In this document: one piece after another, positions 16,104 to 24,863 of the stretch
Numbering within the stretch: the first letter of the stretch is position 1
Layout: each line of letters opens with the position of its first letter
DNA from: Flavobacterium alvei
Lineage (GTDB): Bacteria > Bacteroidota > Bacteroidia > Flavobacteriales > Flavobacteriaceae
Reading direction: 5' to 3'
Length of the DNA: 64,000 nucleotides
NCBI RefSeq assembly: GCF_002920895.1
Contig: NZ_PQVG01000007.1
Coordinates: 151,147 to 215,146 of the forward strand
The notes under the pieces: generated by a model
Told to the model about the DNA's origin: nothing
Database searches by the model: none
The model's input: only the letters and a program-made list of their open reading frames with translations
Program-made: the position numbers and the translations under genes

Positions 16104-16129
16104 TTGTCTTTCAAATAATTGTATCTTTG
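16104..16129 (+). promoter_or_regulatory. Predicted nadA promoter
   Basis: TATCTTTG at 16122-16129 is a perfect TAnnTTTG -7 element, with a TTG at 16104-16106 as candidate -33 element (15 nt spacer, slightly short). It is 44 nt upstream of the nadA ATG. No FNR-type palindrome is associated, so this looks like a constitutive housekeeping promoter. Confidence 0.5.
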
Positions 16130-16173
16130 TAAAAATAATATCCATAAAACAGGATTACAAAATTGACTTAGGA

Positions 16174-17103
16174 ATGAAAAATCTTAAAGAACGAATATTA
16201 GAACTTAAGAAAGAGAAAAATGCGGTTATTTTAGCGCACTATTATCAAGAAGCCGATATTCAGGATGTTGCTGATTATGTAGGAGATAGCTTAGGATTAT
16301 CACAAGAAGCAACGAAAGTAGATGCTGATATTATCCTTTTTGCAGGAGTTCATTTTATGGCCGAAACCGCAAAAATTTTGAATCCTTCCAAAAAAGTAAT
16401 CCTTCCCGATTTGAAAGCAGGTTGTTCTCTTGCAGAATCTTGTCCTGCGGATACTTTCGAAAAATTCACTAAGGCACATCCTGATCATATTGTGATTACT
16501 TATGTAAATTGTTCTGCCGAAGTTAAAGCCCTGACTGACATTGTTGTAACTTCTTCAAATGCAGTTAAAATTGTAAAATCTATTCCAAAAGACAAACCTA
16601 TCATATTTGCTCCAGATAAAAATTTGGGAAAATATGTAATAGAACAAACAGGCAGAGAAATGCTACTTTGGGATGGCTCCTGTGTGGTTCACGAGGCTTT
16701 TTCTTTAGACAAATTAATTTCTCTATACAAAGAAAATCCCGACGCAAAAATCATAGCGCATCCAGAATCAGAAACCCATATTCTAAAAACGGCCAACTAC
16801 ATCGGTTCGACTGCTGGAATGATTGAATTTGTAAAGAAAGATCCAAGTCAGAAATTTATTGTTGCCACTGAAGCGGGAATTCTTCACAAAATGAAACAAG
16901 AAGTTCCTCATAAAATATTAATTCCTGCACCTTCAAACGAAGACAACACTTGTGCTTGCAGCGAATGTGGGTATATGAAAATGAACACTTTGCAAAAAGT
17001 ATATGATTGCTTGTTAAACGAAACACCCGAAATTTCTGTTCCTGATGAAGTTATGAAAAAAGCATTAATTCCTATTGAACGAATGCTAGAATTATCTAAA
17101 TAA
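16174..17103 (+). CDS. nadA: Quinolinate synthase
   Basis: 309 residues. Typical NadA features: [20 protein letters not shown] at the N-terminus, [10 protein letters not shown], and the three [4Fe-4S] cysteines in [10 protein letters not shown], the middle region ([10 protein letters not shown]) and [13 protein letters not shown]. It condenses iminoaspartate with dihydroxyacetone phosphate to quinolinate in NAD synthesis. Its stop overlaps the nadB start by one base (TAATG), so the two are translationally coupled. The O2- and NO-sensitive cluster makes its closeness to ric notable but not necessarily functional. Confidence 0.96.
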   Translation: MKNLKERILELKKEKNAVILAHYYQEADIQDVADYVGDSLGLSQEATKVDADIILFAGVHFMAETAKILNPSKKVILPDLKAGCSLAESCPADTFEKFTKAHPDHIVITYVNCSAEVKALTDIVVTSSNAVKIVKSIPKDKPIIFAPDKNLGKYVIEQTGREMLLWDGSCVVHEAFSLDKLISLYKENPDAKIIAHPESETHILKTANYIGSTAGMIEFVKKDPSQKFIVATEAGILHKMKQEVPHKILIPAPSNEDNTCACSECGYMKMNTLQKVYDCLLNETPEISVPDEVMKKALIPIERMLELSK

Positions 17104-18638
17104 TGATCCAAACCAACTACTTGATTATAGGCTCTGGCGTTGCCGGACTGACCTTTGCACTGAAAATTGCAGAACAATTTCCAGACAAAAAAGTCACGAT
17201 TGTAACCAAAGCCAATGCAGACGAATCCAACACTAAATATGCTCAAGGTGGCATTGCAATCGTGACGGACAAAATTGTCGATTCCTATGAAAAACACATC
17301 GAAGACACCCTAATTTGTGGTGATGGATTGTGTGACGAAGAAGTAGTAAGAATGGTGATTACCGAAGGTCCAAAACGATTAAAAGAATTAATTGAATGGG
17401 GAGCAAAGTTCGACAAAAATGCTGCAGGAACCTTAAATTTAGGAAAAGAAGGCGGCCATTCAGAAAATAGAGTGGTGCATCACAAGGATCAAACTGGCCA
17501 AGAAATTCAGCGTGCCATATCCTATCAAGTACATCAAAAAGAAAATATTCTCGTTTTAGATTACCATTTAGCCATTGATTTAATTACCGAAAACAATCGT
17601 TGTTTAGGAGCTTATGTTTTAGACGAAAAAACCAATGAAATCCTGACATTTAAATCCGATTTTACTCTACTTGCTACTGGCGGAATTGGGCATCTGTATG
17701 GTCATACCACCAATCCTGTCATTGCAACTGGCGATGGGATTGCAATGGCTTATCGAGCTAATGCAGTAATCAAAGAGATGGAATTCATACAATTTCACCC
17801 CACTGCTTTATACGATGCTTCGACTGGAACATCCTTTTTGATTTCGGAAGCCGTTCGTGGTTTTGGGGCTTATTTGCGTACCAAAAACGGTCATCGTTTT
17901 ATGCCCGATTATGATTCTCGAGGCGATCTTGCTTCGCGTGATATTGTTTCTCAATGCATCGAAAAAGAACTTAAAAAATCGGGTGACGATTGTGTTTATC
18001 TCGATTGTTCACATTTGGATATGGATGGTTTCATCAAACATTTCCCAATGATTTATGAGCGTTGCAAAAGCATTGGAATCGATTTGTCTAAAGATTGGAT
18101 TCCGGTGGTTCCAGCCCAACATTATCTTTGTGGCGGAATTGTGGTGGATAAAATGGGTAAAACTTCGGTCGAAAATTTATATGCCTGTGGCGAATGTTCC
18201 AGAACTGGCTTGCACGGAGCCAACAGATTAGCCTCCAATTCTTTGTTAGAAGCCCTAGTTTATTCGGATAAAATTTTTAATTATTTGGCTACTACTTCTT
18301 TCGAAAAAAACCAATTCGAAGGAAAAGTGACCGATTGGAAATTAATTGAAAAACCAGCCATCAATCCAGATTATGTTGCCAAAAGAAAAACAGAATTACA
18401 ACTTTTGATGCGTCAAAATGCTGGAATTGTGCGCAATGACGCCGATTTGCTTCAAGCCAAAGAAGAACTAACCCTTTGGAAAACTGAAATCGAAGAAAAA
18501 ATAAATAAATATCAAATTAATGCCGACTTGTGTGAATTGCAAAACTTGATCACCATTGGAACTTTAATCGTTCAGCAATCTATCGACCAAGTTGAAAATC
18601 GTGGCGGTTTTGTAAAAACAGACAACACAAATTCTTAG
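17103..18638 (+). CDS. nadB: L-aspartate oxidase
   Basis: 511 residues, flavoprotein of the succinate dehydrogenase/fumarate reductase family. FAD-binding LIIGSGVAGLTFALKIAE at the N-terminus; ESNTKYAQGGIAIV, EGGHSENRVVHHKDQTG, QFHPTALYD, SEAVRGFGAYL and CGECSRTGLHGANRLASNS follow in the usual order. It oxidises aspartate to iminoaspartate for NadA and can use fumarate without oxygen. It overlaps nadA by one base. Confidence 0.96.
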   Translation: MIQTNYLIIGSGVAGLTFALKIAEQFPDKKVTIVTKANADESNTKYAQGGIAIVTDKIVDSYEKHIEDTLICGDGLCDEEVVRMVITEGPKRLKELIEWGAKFDKNAAGTLNLGKEGGHSENRVVHHKDQTGQEIQRAISYQVHQKENILVLDYHLAIDLITENNRCLGAYVLDEKTNEILTFKSDFTLLATGGIGHLYGHTTNPVIATGDGIAMAYRANAVIKEMEFIQFHPTALYDASTGTSFLISEAVRGFGAYLRTKNGHRFMPDYDSRGDLASRDIVSQCIEKELKKSGDDCVYLDCSHLDMDGFIKHFPMIYERCKSIGIDLSKDWIPVVPAQHYLCGGIVVDKMGKTSVENLYACGECSRTGLHGANRLASNSLLEALVYSDKIFNYLATTSFEKNQFEGKVTDWKLIEKPAINPDYVAKRKTELQLLMRQNAGIVRNDADLLQAKEELTLWKTEIEEKINKYQINADLCELQNLITIGTLIVQQSIDQVENRGGFVKTDNTNS

Positions 18639-18651
18639 TTAAAAAAAAAGA

Positions 18652-18696
18652 AAAACCAGTAAACAGTATTTTTTATCTTACTTGTTTACTGGTTTT
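18652..18696. terminator. Bidirectional terminator between nadB and the TonB receptor gene
   Basis: AAAACCAGTAAACA (18652-18665) and TGTTTACTGGTTTT (18683-18696) form a perfect 14-bp stem with a 17-nt T-rich loop, 14 nt after the nadB stop and 14 nt from the stop of the converging receptor gene. Confidence 0.8.
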
Positions 18697-18709
18697 AATT
18701 TAAGTTGTT

Positions 18710-20707
18710 TCAAAAACTAAAACTCACATTCAAAAAGAAATTCCTTCCCTTTCTAGGAATGTTGTTCCAGTCTGAAAAAGTCGAATAATAGGTATCTAAA
18801 ATGTTTTCGACTCCTGCTTTTAGACCACATTTCACTTTTTCAAAATCTAAAGAATATCCCGCATCAAAATTCAAAATAGCATATGATGGAGTTCTGTCTT
18901 CGCCATAAAATGGGCTGAATTGCGTTTGAGTTGCATTACCTTGAACAGCAATTGATGATAAAAATTTTTCTTTTTTGAAATTTAAAGAAGAAAAATACCT
19001 CAGCGGACTAATGAACGGCAAATTCTGGTTTTCAAAATCTTTTCCGTAGCTGTAAACCAATTGTCCCTTCCATTGTATAAAATCTGAAAATTGATACTCC
19101 AAATTTAAGTCAGTATTAAAAATAGTAGCATAATCCAAAGCGGTATAAATTTTAACTCCACTTGCTCCAATGGTCATTGGAACCAAACTCGCATCGGGTT
19201 TTCCAACAATATAATTGGAAATATGAAAATAGGAAGCCGACATTTTTGCACTCCATTTTTGGGTTTTATACCCCATAGAAACACTTGTTTCTAATGAATT
19301 TTCATTCTTCAATTCTGGATTTCCAATGTAATCATACGTATCAAAACTATTGAACAAATAGAAACCATATCCTTCAGAAACCGATGGAGCACGCTGACCG
19401 TAAGCCAATCCAAAACCATACGAAAAACCATTTTCATCAAACGAATAATTAGAAGAAACGCTTGGTAAAATTCGGTTTTTACTAGCTTTCATATTGGGAT
19501 AAAAAATCCGTAAACTTTCTAAACCCAATTCACTAGCAACCTCGTTGAAATGATTACCCAAACTAGTTGAAAACTTCAAACTCGAATGACAATTTAACGC
19601 AATATTATCTTCTAAAAACAAAGCTGTATAAAGGGTTTTTACATCAGGCCAAGTGTACATAAACATTAATTTTTCGTTAGAATCGGCTGGATACATGGTC
19701 ATTTCGGCAACAGAACGATTGTAAAACGAATTCAAATCGGCTATAAAATGATGGTTTCTAAGCGTTCCTTTTGTTTTAGAATAAAATCCAAACGTGTCGC
19801 TCCAACCAGGCATATCCATATGAATCGGAACCGAAGGTCGCTTGGTGTCATCCATTTTATGAGTGATGGTATTGTAGTAAATTTTGGTTTCCCAGTTTTC
19901 TATTGGGGACGACTCAGGAACATATTCAAACTTCAATGAAGTAATTAAGGCTTCGGCCAAAGAAACATCCATTGGCAAAGCAGGATAACCCACATCAGTC
20001 GCTTTGTCATAAATAATTGAACCTTCTAAGAGTTTGTTTTTATCAAAAGAAAAACCAGAAGTCGATGAAATATTGAATTTTCTAAACTGCGAAAACAAGA
20101 CTTCCTGTCCATTTCCTGCTGTATAATTCTCGGCATCGCGAAACATAAAATCGGTATCTATATAGAACGAATTATTCGCATAATTGATAGCCGATCCTAC
20201 TATTTTTTGTTTACTATTGGTTTCAAAACCTGTATTTACAGCCGCATTCCATCCTAAATTAGAAAATCCTGCACGATTTCTTTGTAAATCAACAGAACCC
20301 CCAATTGTTGCTCCGTGACAAGCGCCTTGTTGGCCTGATTTTAGGGTCGCTTCGGATAAATTGGAAACCTCAACATATGAAGTTATAGGATCCATTTTAT
20401 CGGTACAAGCTCCAAAAATCCGCATACCATCAATGGTGACCAAAGTCCTTTCGGTAGGCATATTATTGATCATAGGCTCCCAAGCATAACTCCCTCGACG
20501 AATCATATCTATTTTGGTAGATTGCTGCAAATATTCGTCAATTGTAGCTAATGGTTTGGCTTGCTTTTGATACAGTTGTGCCTTTTTCCCAATTACAATT
20601 ACTTCGGTTAAATCTTTTGGAGTTATTGTATCTGTTTCTTTTTCTTGGGCAAAAAGTATCTTGGGAAATAAAAAACACAATCCTATTATGATTATAAAGT
20701 TTTTCAT
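18710..20707 (-). CDS. TonB-dependent copper receptor, OprC/NosA-like
   Basis: 665 residues from ATG 20707, which starts a clean signal peptide (to FPKILFAQ, residue 21). A plug domain follows (VIVIGKK, TERTLVTIDGMRI, GACHGATIGGSVDLQ) and then a beta barrel ending in FFLNVSFSF. The plug contains GACTDKMDP (Cys101, Met105) and a barrel strand contains THKMDD (His283, Met285). This CxxxM/HxM set, about 178 residues apart, corresponds to the copper site known for OprC, whose relative NosA was found through N2O reductase biogenesis. Copper import feeding NirK and NosZ is therefore likely. It lies 61 nt after the Met/His-rich lipoprotein gene. The longer upstream reading overlaps intergenic sequence and lacks a signal peptide. 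Confidence 0.82.
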   Translation of the reverse strand: MKNFIIIIGLCFLFPKILFAQEKETDTITPKDLTEVIVIGKKAQLYQKQAKPLATIDEYLQQSTKIDMIRRGSYAWEPMINNMPTERTLVTIDGMRIFGACTDKMDPITSYVEVSNLSEATLKSGQQGACHGATIGGSVDLQRNRAGFSNLGWNAAVNTGFETNSKQKIVGSAINYANNSFYIDTDFMFRDAENYTAGNGQEVLFSQFRKFNISSTSGFSFDKNKLLEGSIIYDKATDVGYPALPMDVSLAEALITSLKFEYVPESSPIENWETKIYYNTITHKMDDTKRPSVPIHMDMPGWSDTFGFYSKTKGTLRNHHFIADLNSFYNRSVAEMTMYPADSNEKLMFMYTWPDVKTLYTALFLEDNIALNCHSSLKFSTSLGNHFNEVASELGLESLRIFYPNMKASKNRILPSVSSNYSFDENGFSYGFGLAYGQRAPSVSEGYGFYLFNSFDTYDYIGNPELKNENSLETSVSMGYKTQKWSAKMSASYFHISNYIVGKPDASLVPMTIGASGVKIYTALDYATIFNTDLNLEYQFSDFIQWKGQLVYSYGKDFENQNLPFISPLRYFSSLNFKKEKFLSSIAVQGNATQTQFSPFYGEDRTPSYAILNFDAGYSLDFEKVKCGLKAGVENILDTYYSTFSDWNNIPRKGRNFFLNVSFSF

Positions 20708-20768
20708 CTTAAAAATTGTAAAATTATTTCTGCCAAAATGGTTCATTCTGGCAGAAAATAATTGTTTA

Positions 20769-21605
20769 TTAAAACTCAATTTCGAAGTAAATACTACTTG
20801 CTGGAACAGCATCGGTAATGGTTTCTCCCTTCAAAACGGTTCCTGCTGCATTGAGTAATTGTAGATTAATTTTCCAATAACCTGTCATAGTAAGTGATAG
20901 TTTACCATTATATAAATCACCAGCAACAGTTTGAACTAAATCTACATTATTAGGCGAACTATGATTGCCCATGCTTGGCATTCTTGGGTCAATTTTCAAT
21001 TTATAATTATCTACAACTGGAAAAGTCATCATGTCTTGCATTTTCCAAACTCCAGCTACCATATCGTTTACACCCACTTTTGGATGATGCGGATCAACAT
21101 AGGCAGCTATATATCTAACCCCATCAGAACCTGTAAAAGTAGTCACTCTTTGTTTTGCCGATGCAGGAACATCGATTACAGAAGTCATGGTATAACTTGT
21201 TCCATTGATGGTGTAATCTATTTTTAAATCCCAATATTCAGTTGCATTTTGAGCCATTTGAAAAACAATATAACCTTCATAAACCAATCCATCGGTTGAC
21301 ACTTTTGTTACTGGCGATTTAGGACAAGAATGATTCATCGTGGCCATATGCATCACTGGTGTCCAAGTAAAGGTGGCATTTTTTATATATTGGTTTGTTG
21401 CATTGTCTTTAATTTTTAGTGCAATTTCGTTATAACCTTGCTCTAAACCTCCCATATGTTTGTATAATTCAATGGTGTGAGTGGTATTTGTAATTTCTTT
21501 AATCTTAGACAATCCATACAATTCATCAACTGCGGGTTCTTCATTATTTGAACAAGAAGCAAGAATGGTTAATAAAACCAATGGTAGTATTCTTAAAAAT
21601 TTCAT
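20769..21605 (-). CDS. Met/His-rich lipoprotein with two YtkA/FixH-like domains, predicted copper binding
   Basis: 278 residues; signal peptide with lipobox TILASCS. Two repeated beta-sandwich units are visible. The first centres on TPVMHMATMNHSCPKSP (about residues 86-102), the second on KIDPRMPSMGNHSSPNN (about 208-224). In each, Met-rich clusters precede a His and then a Ser/Pro. This is the pattern of YtkA/FixH-like periplasmic proteins and suggests Cu(I) sites. It probably works with the downstream OprC-like receptor in copper capture. Direct chaperoning to NirK or NosZ is inference. Confidence 0.65.
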   Translation of the reverse strand: MKFLRILPLVLLTILASCSNNEEPAVDELYGLSKIKEITNTTHTIELYKHMGGLEQGYNEIALKIKDNATNQYIKNATFTWTPVMHMATMNHSCPKSPVTKVSTDGLVYEGYIVFQMAQNATEYWDLKIDYTINGTSYTMTSVIDVPASAKQRVTTFTGSDGVRYIAAYVDPHHPKVGVNDMVAGVWKMQDMMTFPVVDNYKLKIDPRMPSMGNHSSPNNVDLVQTVAGDLYNGKLSLTMTGYWKINLQLLNAAGTVLKGETITDAVPASSIYFEIEF

Positions 21606-21688
21606 TTTTATATTTTTTAAAATTTGATAATAAACATCCTCTCGATATGTTTCTATATCGAAAATAGTATTTGTGTAAACTTGAAAAA

Positions 21689-22084
21689 TTAAGAAATAAA
21701 AATGGGCGGTCTAAAAACGGAATCACTATTCAAAAAGTAGTATAAGTCAGAATAGCCACTGTTTGTTTTTGGGCAATCATCAAAACAAATTGATGCTAAT
21801 TGAAATGTTTTTATTTTTTCAAAAAACAGAATTTCTGATTCTTGAGAGGTGTTTTTTTTATCGGACGAAATGGGTTTATCGTCTTCAGATGCTTTGGCAA
21901 GTTCTTTCATTAAATGGCATTTACCATTACAATGCATTTTGGGTTTGTCTTTATTAACGCAAAGCACTTTCGAAATATACTCATAATTAACAGCATAGTC
22001 TATCACCGGAAGTACCGGTTTTACTAAAATGAATAGCGCCAAAAGGTATATTATCTTTTTCACGTTGCAAATATAGAGCTTCAA
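21689..22084 (-). CDS. Small membrane-anchored Cys/His protein of a copper-uptake locus
   Basis: 131 residues. An N-terminal hydrophobic anchor (KKIIYLLALFILVKPVLPVI) is followed by CVNKDKPKMHCNGKCHLMKEL, a compact Cys/Met/His cluster around residues 43-62, and a charged linker. FDDCPKTNSG near 105 is another Cys. Similar short proteins occur near TonB receptors in Bacteroidetes as far as I can recall; no function is established here. Metal (copper) binding is inferred from the MHCNGKCHLM cluster and from the receptor and lipoprotein genes just downstream. The start could lie a few codons inside. Confidence 0.55.
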   Translation of the reverse strand: MKLYICNVKKIIYLLALFILVKPVLPVIDYAVNYEYISKVLCVNKDKPKMHCNGKCHLMKELAKASEDDKPISSDKKNTSQESEILFFEKIKTFQLASICFDDCPKTNSGYSDLYYFLNSDSVFRPPIFIS

Positions 22085-22097
22085 TTAAATTTTTTCT

Positions 22098-22143
22098 TAT
22101 GATTGTGGTCATATTTTTTTTAACTTTATAAAAATTAAATTTG
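22098..22143 (+). promoter_or_regulatory. fnr promoter with imperfect FNR-type operator (autoregulation candidate)
   Basis: TATGATTGTGGTCATA at 22098-22113 is a palindrome with one mismatch in the right half (GTCA for ATCA). TAAATTTG at 22136-22143 is a perfect TAnnTTTG box whose centre is 34 nt downstream, matching the geometry of the other FNR-type promoters. The fnr ATG is 65 nt further on. Confidence 0.6.
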
Positions 22144-22207
22144 CGGTTCTAACTTGTTTTTACCCATTTAATTTAAAATAAACAAAAAAATTAACTTTCG
22201 AAATTAG

Positions 22208-22801
22208 ATGCAGATAGATTTAGATTTACTATATTCTTGGGGAGCAGTTGCCAAAAAATACAAAAAAAATGAAGTCATTTTTGAAGAAGACGAAGCAGCT
22301 CATTTCTACTTTCAAATACTGGAAGGAAGCGTCCGAATGTTTAATTCTAATGAGGAAGGAAAAGAATTTACTCAAGGATTATTTTGTGATGGAGATGGTT
22401 TTGGTGAACCTCCTTTGTTTATTAACGAAACCTATCCTTCCAATGCTGTAACCATTCAGGACAGCACCATTATCAAATTATCGAAAGATAAGTTTCTGAA
22501 AATTTTAGACGAATATCCCAACATACAAAAAGACTTTTTATTAATATTTGCCCAGAAAATACATTCTAAATCAAGGACTTCAAAAGAAATCATCAATCAA
22601 AAACCTGAATTTAGAATAACTTCTTTTTTAAATTCTTACAAAAGAAAATCTGGAAATTCTACCGAAAGACTCCTAATTCCATTTACTCGTCAGGAAATTG
22701 CCAATTACACTGGACTTCGGGTCGAAACTGTCATCCGTGTTTTTAGCAAAATGAACGAAGCCAAAAAGGTAGAAATCATCCATCACAAAATCTATTATTA
22801 A
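22208..22801 (+). CDS. Crp/Fnr family transcription regulator (DNR-like)
   Basis: 197 residues: cyclic-nucleotide-binding-like beta-roll (about 15-100, VIFEEDEAAHFYFQILEGSV, GDGFGEPPLF), dimer helix (about 105-130) and a C-terminal winged helix with recognition helix LRVETVIRVFSKM (170-182). Glu173 and Arg177 match the FNR contacts that read TGA. There is a single cysteine (Cys60), so no FNR-type [4Fe-4S] site; a heme-based NO sensor like DNR is more likely. It is the obvious candidate to bind the seven TGAT-N4-ATCA palindromes in this window. It overlaps the next gene by one base. Confidence 0.88.
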   Translation: MQIDLDLLYSWGAVAKKYKKNEVIFEEDEAAHFYFQILEGSVRMFNSNEEGKEFTQGLFCDGDGFGEPPLFINETYPSNAVTIQDSTIIKLSKDKFLKILDEYPNIQKDFLLIFAQKIHSKSRTSKEIINQKPEFRITSFLNSYKRKSGNSTERLLIPFTRQEIANYTGLRVETVIRVFSKMNEAKKVEIIHHKIYY

Positions 22802-24033
22802 TGCAATTGAAAACTAAATTTTGGCTTAAAATTTCGCTACTTAACCTTTGTATTGTTGCTACTCTTGGTGTTTTGATGCGATACAAAATAGGATTTGAAT
22901 TTCCTTTTTTTGACCAAAAACATTTGCAACATTCTCATTCTCATTTTGCTTTTTCAGGTTGGATTAGCCATACATTAATGACATTGATGGTTTATTATCT
23001 TCAAACCAAAACACTGAATTTACAAATCATCAAATACAATAAAATAATTATTACTAACTTGATTTGTGCCTACGGAATGCTCATTTGCTTTATTATTCAA
23101 GGGTATGGTTTCTTTTCTATAACTTTCTCTACAGCTTCAGTTTTAGTTTCTTATGTGTTTTGCTATCAATATTTCAAGGATTTAAAATTAATTGAAGATG
23201 ATTTACTGGTAAAAAATTGGTTGAAAGCAGCTCTGTTTTTTAATATACTCTCTTCTTTGGGCACCTTTTATTTGGCCTATATGATGGCATCCAAAAACGT
23301 TGTACAGGATTTATATTTGTCATCAATCTATTTTTATTTGCATTTTCAATACAATGGATGGTTTTTCTTCGCCAGCATGGGATTGTTTTTGGGATTTTTA
23401 AACCTTCGAAAATCAGAACATCCGTTTTATGAAACTTTCTTCAAATTATTCGTCTTTGCATGCATTCCGGCCTATCTTCTATCCATTTTATGGTTAGATT
23501 TACCTTTCTGGCTTTATGTGATTACGATAATTGCTGCCATAATTCAGGTTTTTGCTTGGTTCAAATTCCTTCTTGTTTTATTAAAATCTAAAATAAATTC
23601 TTTAGAACAGTACTCTCCTTTGTTAAGATACATTTTAGTGTTTGTGGGTTTTGCTTTAAGTGTAAAATTAATACTTCAATTGGGCTCAACAGTTCCTATC
23701 ATTAGCCAGCTGGCATTTGGCTTTAGACCTATTGTAATAGCCTATTTACATCTTGTTTTATTGGCAATCATTTCTTTGTTTTTATTGTTTTATATTTATT
23801 CCAACCATTTGATTATCCTAAACAAGAACATAAAATACGGAATACTATTGTTTTCGACTGCAGTGATTCTAAACGAAATTGTTTTGGCAATTCAAGGTCT
23901 TGCAGCCTTCAGTTACATCCCGATTCCTTATGTAAACGAAATCCTTTTTGGAATTGCTATTGTTTTATTGATTGGCATTGGATGTGTTGCTTATTTTTCT
24001 ATTAAAAAAGCAAAAAACAAACCTCTTTTATGA
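22801..24033 (+). CDS. Polytopic His-rich membrane protein, heme-copper-oxidase-like
   Basis: 410 residues with about twelve hydrophobic helices and no signal peptide. Near the N-terminus HLQHSHSHFAFSGWISH (41-57) clusters five His. Later FYLHFQYNGWFFF and IAYLHLVLLAI add helix-embedded His, and several helices carry conserved Trp/Tyr. His-x-His-x4-Gly-Trp motifs of this kind recall subunit I of divergent heme-copper oxidases and NO-reductase-like proteins, but a full ligand set cannot be assigned by eye. Its ATG overlaps the fnr stop (TAATG), so it is co-expressed with the regulator. It may bind heme or copper in NO handling; function unproven. Confidence 0.55.
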   Translation: MQLKTKFWLKISLLNLCIVATLGVLMRYKIGFEFPFFDQKHLQHSHSHFAFSGWISHTLMTLMVYYLQTKTLNLQIIKYNKIIITNLICAYGMLICFIIQGYGFFSITFSTASVLVSYVFCYQYFKDLKLIEDDLLVKNWLKAALFFNILSSLGTFYLAYMMASKNVVQDLYLSSIYFYLHFQYNGWFFFASMGLFLGFLNLRKSEHPFYETFFKLFVFACIPAYLLSILWLDLPFWLYVITIIAAIIQVFAWFKFLLVLLKSKINSLEQYSPLLRYILVFVGFALSVKLILQLGSTVPIISQLAFGFRPIVIAYLHLVLLAIISLFLLFYIYSNHLIILNKNIKYGILLFSTAVILNEIVLAIQGLAAFSYIPIPYVNEILFGIAIVLLIGIGCVAYFSIKKAKNKPLL

Positions 24034-24102
24034 TTGCACTCATAAAATGATGGTTTAAAAATTAAGTGCTTTGCTTTATAAAAAAACTTAAGCACTTACA
24101 TT

Positions 24103-24657
24103 ATGAAAAAATTAATTTACCTATCCCTAGCTACTTTTATGTTTGCCGCTTTTGGATGCAAGCAAAACAGTGAAACCACCCCCGAAACAACAACAGAACC
24201 GACAGAAACTCCTGGAATGGGACAATCTGGTGTTAAAGATGAAACTTCTGCGCCAAATATCGTTCAAGTAGCTGTAGGAAGCAAAGACCACACCACTTTG
24301 GTCGCTGCTGTCAAAGCTGCCGGACTTGTTGATGCCTTGAGCAATGCTGGCCCTTTTACCGTTTTTGCCCCAACCAATGCAGCTTTTGATAAACTTCCTG
24401 CCGGAACTGTTGAAGGCTTATTGAAACCAGAGAAAAAAGGCGATTTAGAAAATATATTAGGCTATCATACCTATGTTGGCTCTTTGAAAACCGAGTATAT
24501 GCAAGACGGTCAAGAATTTGATATGGTCTTTGGTGGAAAAGTAAAAATAACCAAAAAAGGAGACAAAACCTTTGTCAATGGTTCCGAAATTGTGGCTTCC
24601 ATTCCTACATCAAACGGAATTATTCACGTGATTGGCGATGTATTGCTTCCAAAATAA
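24103..24657 (+). CDS. Fasciclin-domain lipoprotein
   Basis: 184 residues. Signal peptide with lipobox FAAFGCK, a Thr/Pro/Glu-rich linker to about residue 50, then one fasciclin (FAS1) domain: HTTLVAAVKAAGLVDALS, GPFTVFAPTNAAFDKLPAGT, ILGYHTYVGS, and the C-terminal SNGIIHVIGDVLLPK. FAS1 domains mediate adhesion or protein contact on the cell surface. It is 69 nt after the His-rich membrane protein and may share its transcript. A link to denitrification is not visible. Confidence 0.9.
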   Translation: MKKLIYLSLATFMFAAFGCKQNSETTPETTTEPTETPGMGQSGVKDETSAPNIVQVAVGSKDHTTLVAAVKAAGLVDALSNAGPFTVFAPTNAAFDKLPAGTVEGLLKPEKKGDLENILGYHTYVGSLKTEYMQDGQEFDMVFGGKVKITKKGDKTFVNGSEIVASIPTSNGIIHVIGDVLLPK

Positions 24658-24690
24658 AATTATTAATTCGCTTCTATATATTAACCAAAA

Positions 24691-24717
24691 AAGCGTGAGT
24701 TACTGCAACTCACGCTT
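24691..24717. terminator. Strong terminator after the fasciclin gene
   Basis: AAGCGTGAGTT (24691-24701) and AACTCACGCTT (24707-24717) form an 11-bp stem with a 5-nt loop, followed by TTTTTTT. A-run on the other side makes it usable from both directions. It separates the fnr group from the converging nos operon. Confidence 0.85.
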
Positions 24718-24863
24718 TTTTTATTGGAATAAATCACTATGGACTTAAAGTCTGCAAGGTTAAAGTATTTGTGTAATTTGTGGTTAAACTATTTTAGAAA
24801 CTAACGCAAAATGCACTAAAGTACATAGTTTTAAACTATATCTGAGGCCTATAAACCCAGTTA

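Noticed and set aside
20708..20812. N-terminal extension of the TonB receptor reading frame
   Set aside because: It would bury the signal peptide starting at 20707 and overlaps the gap and the end of the lipoprotein gene.
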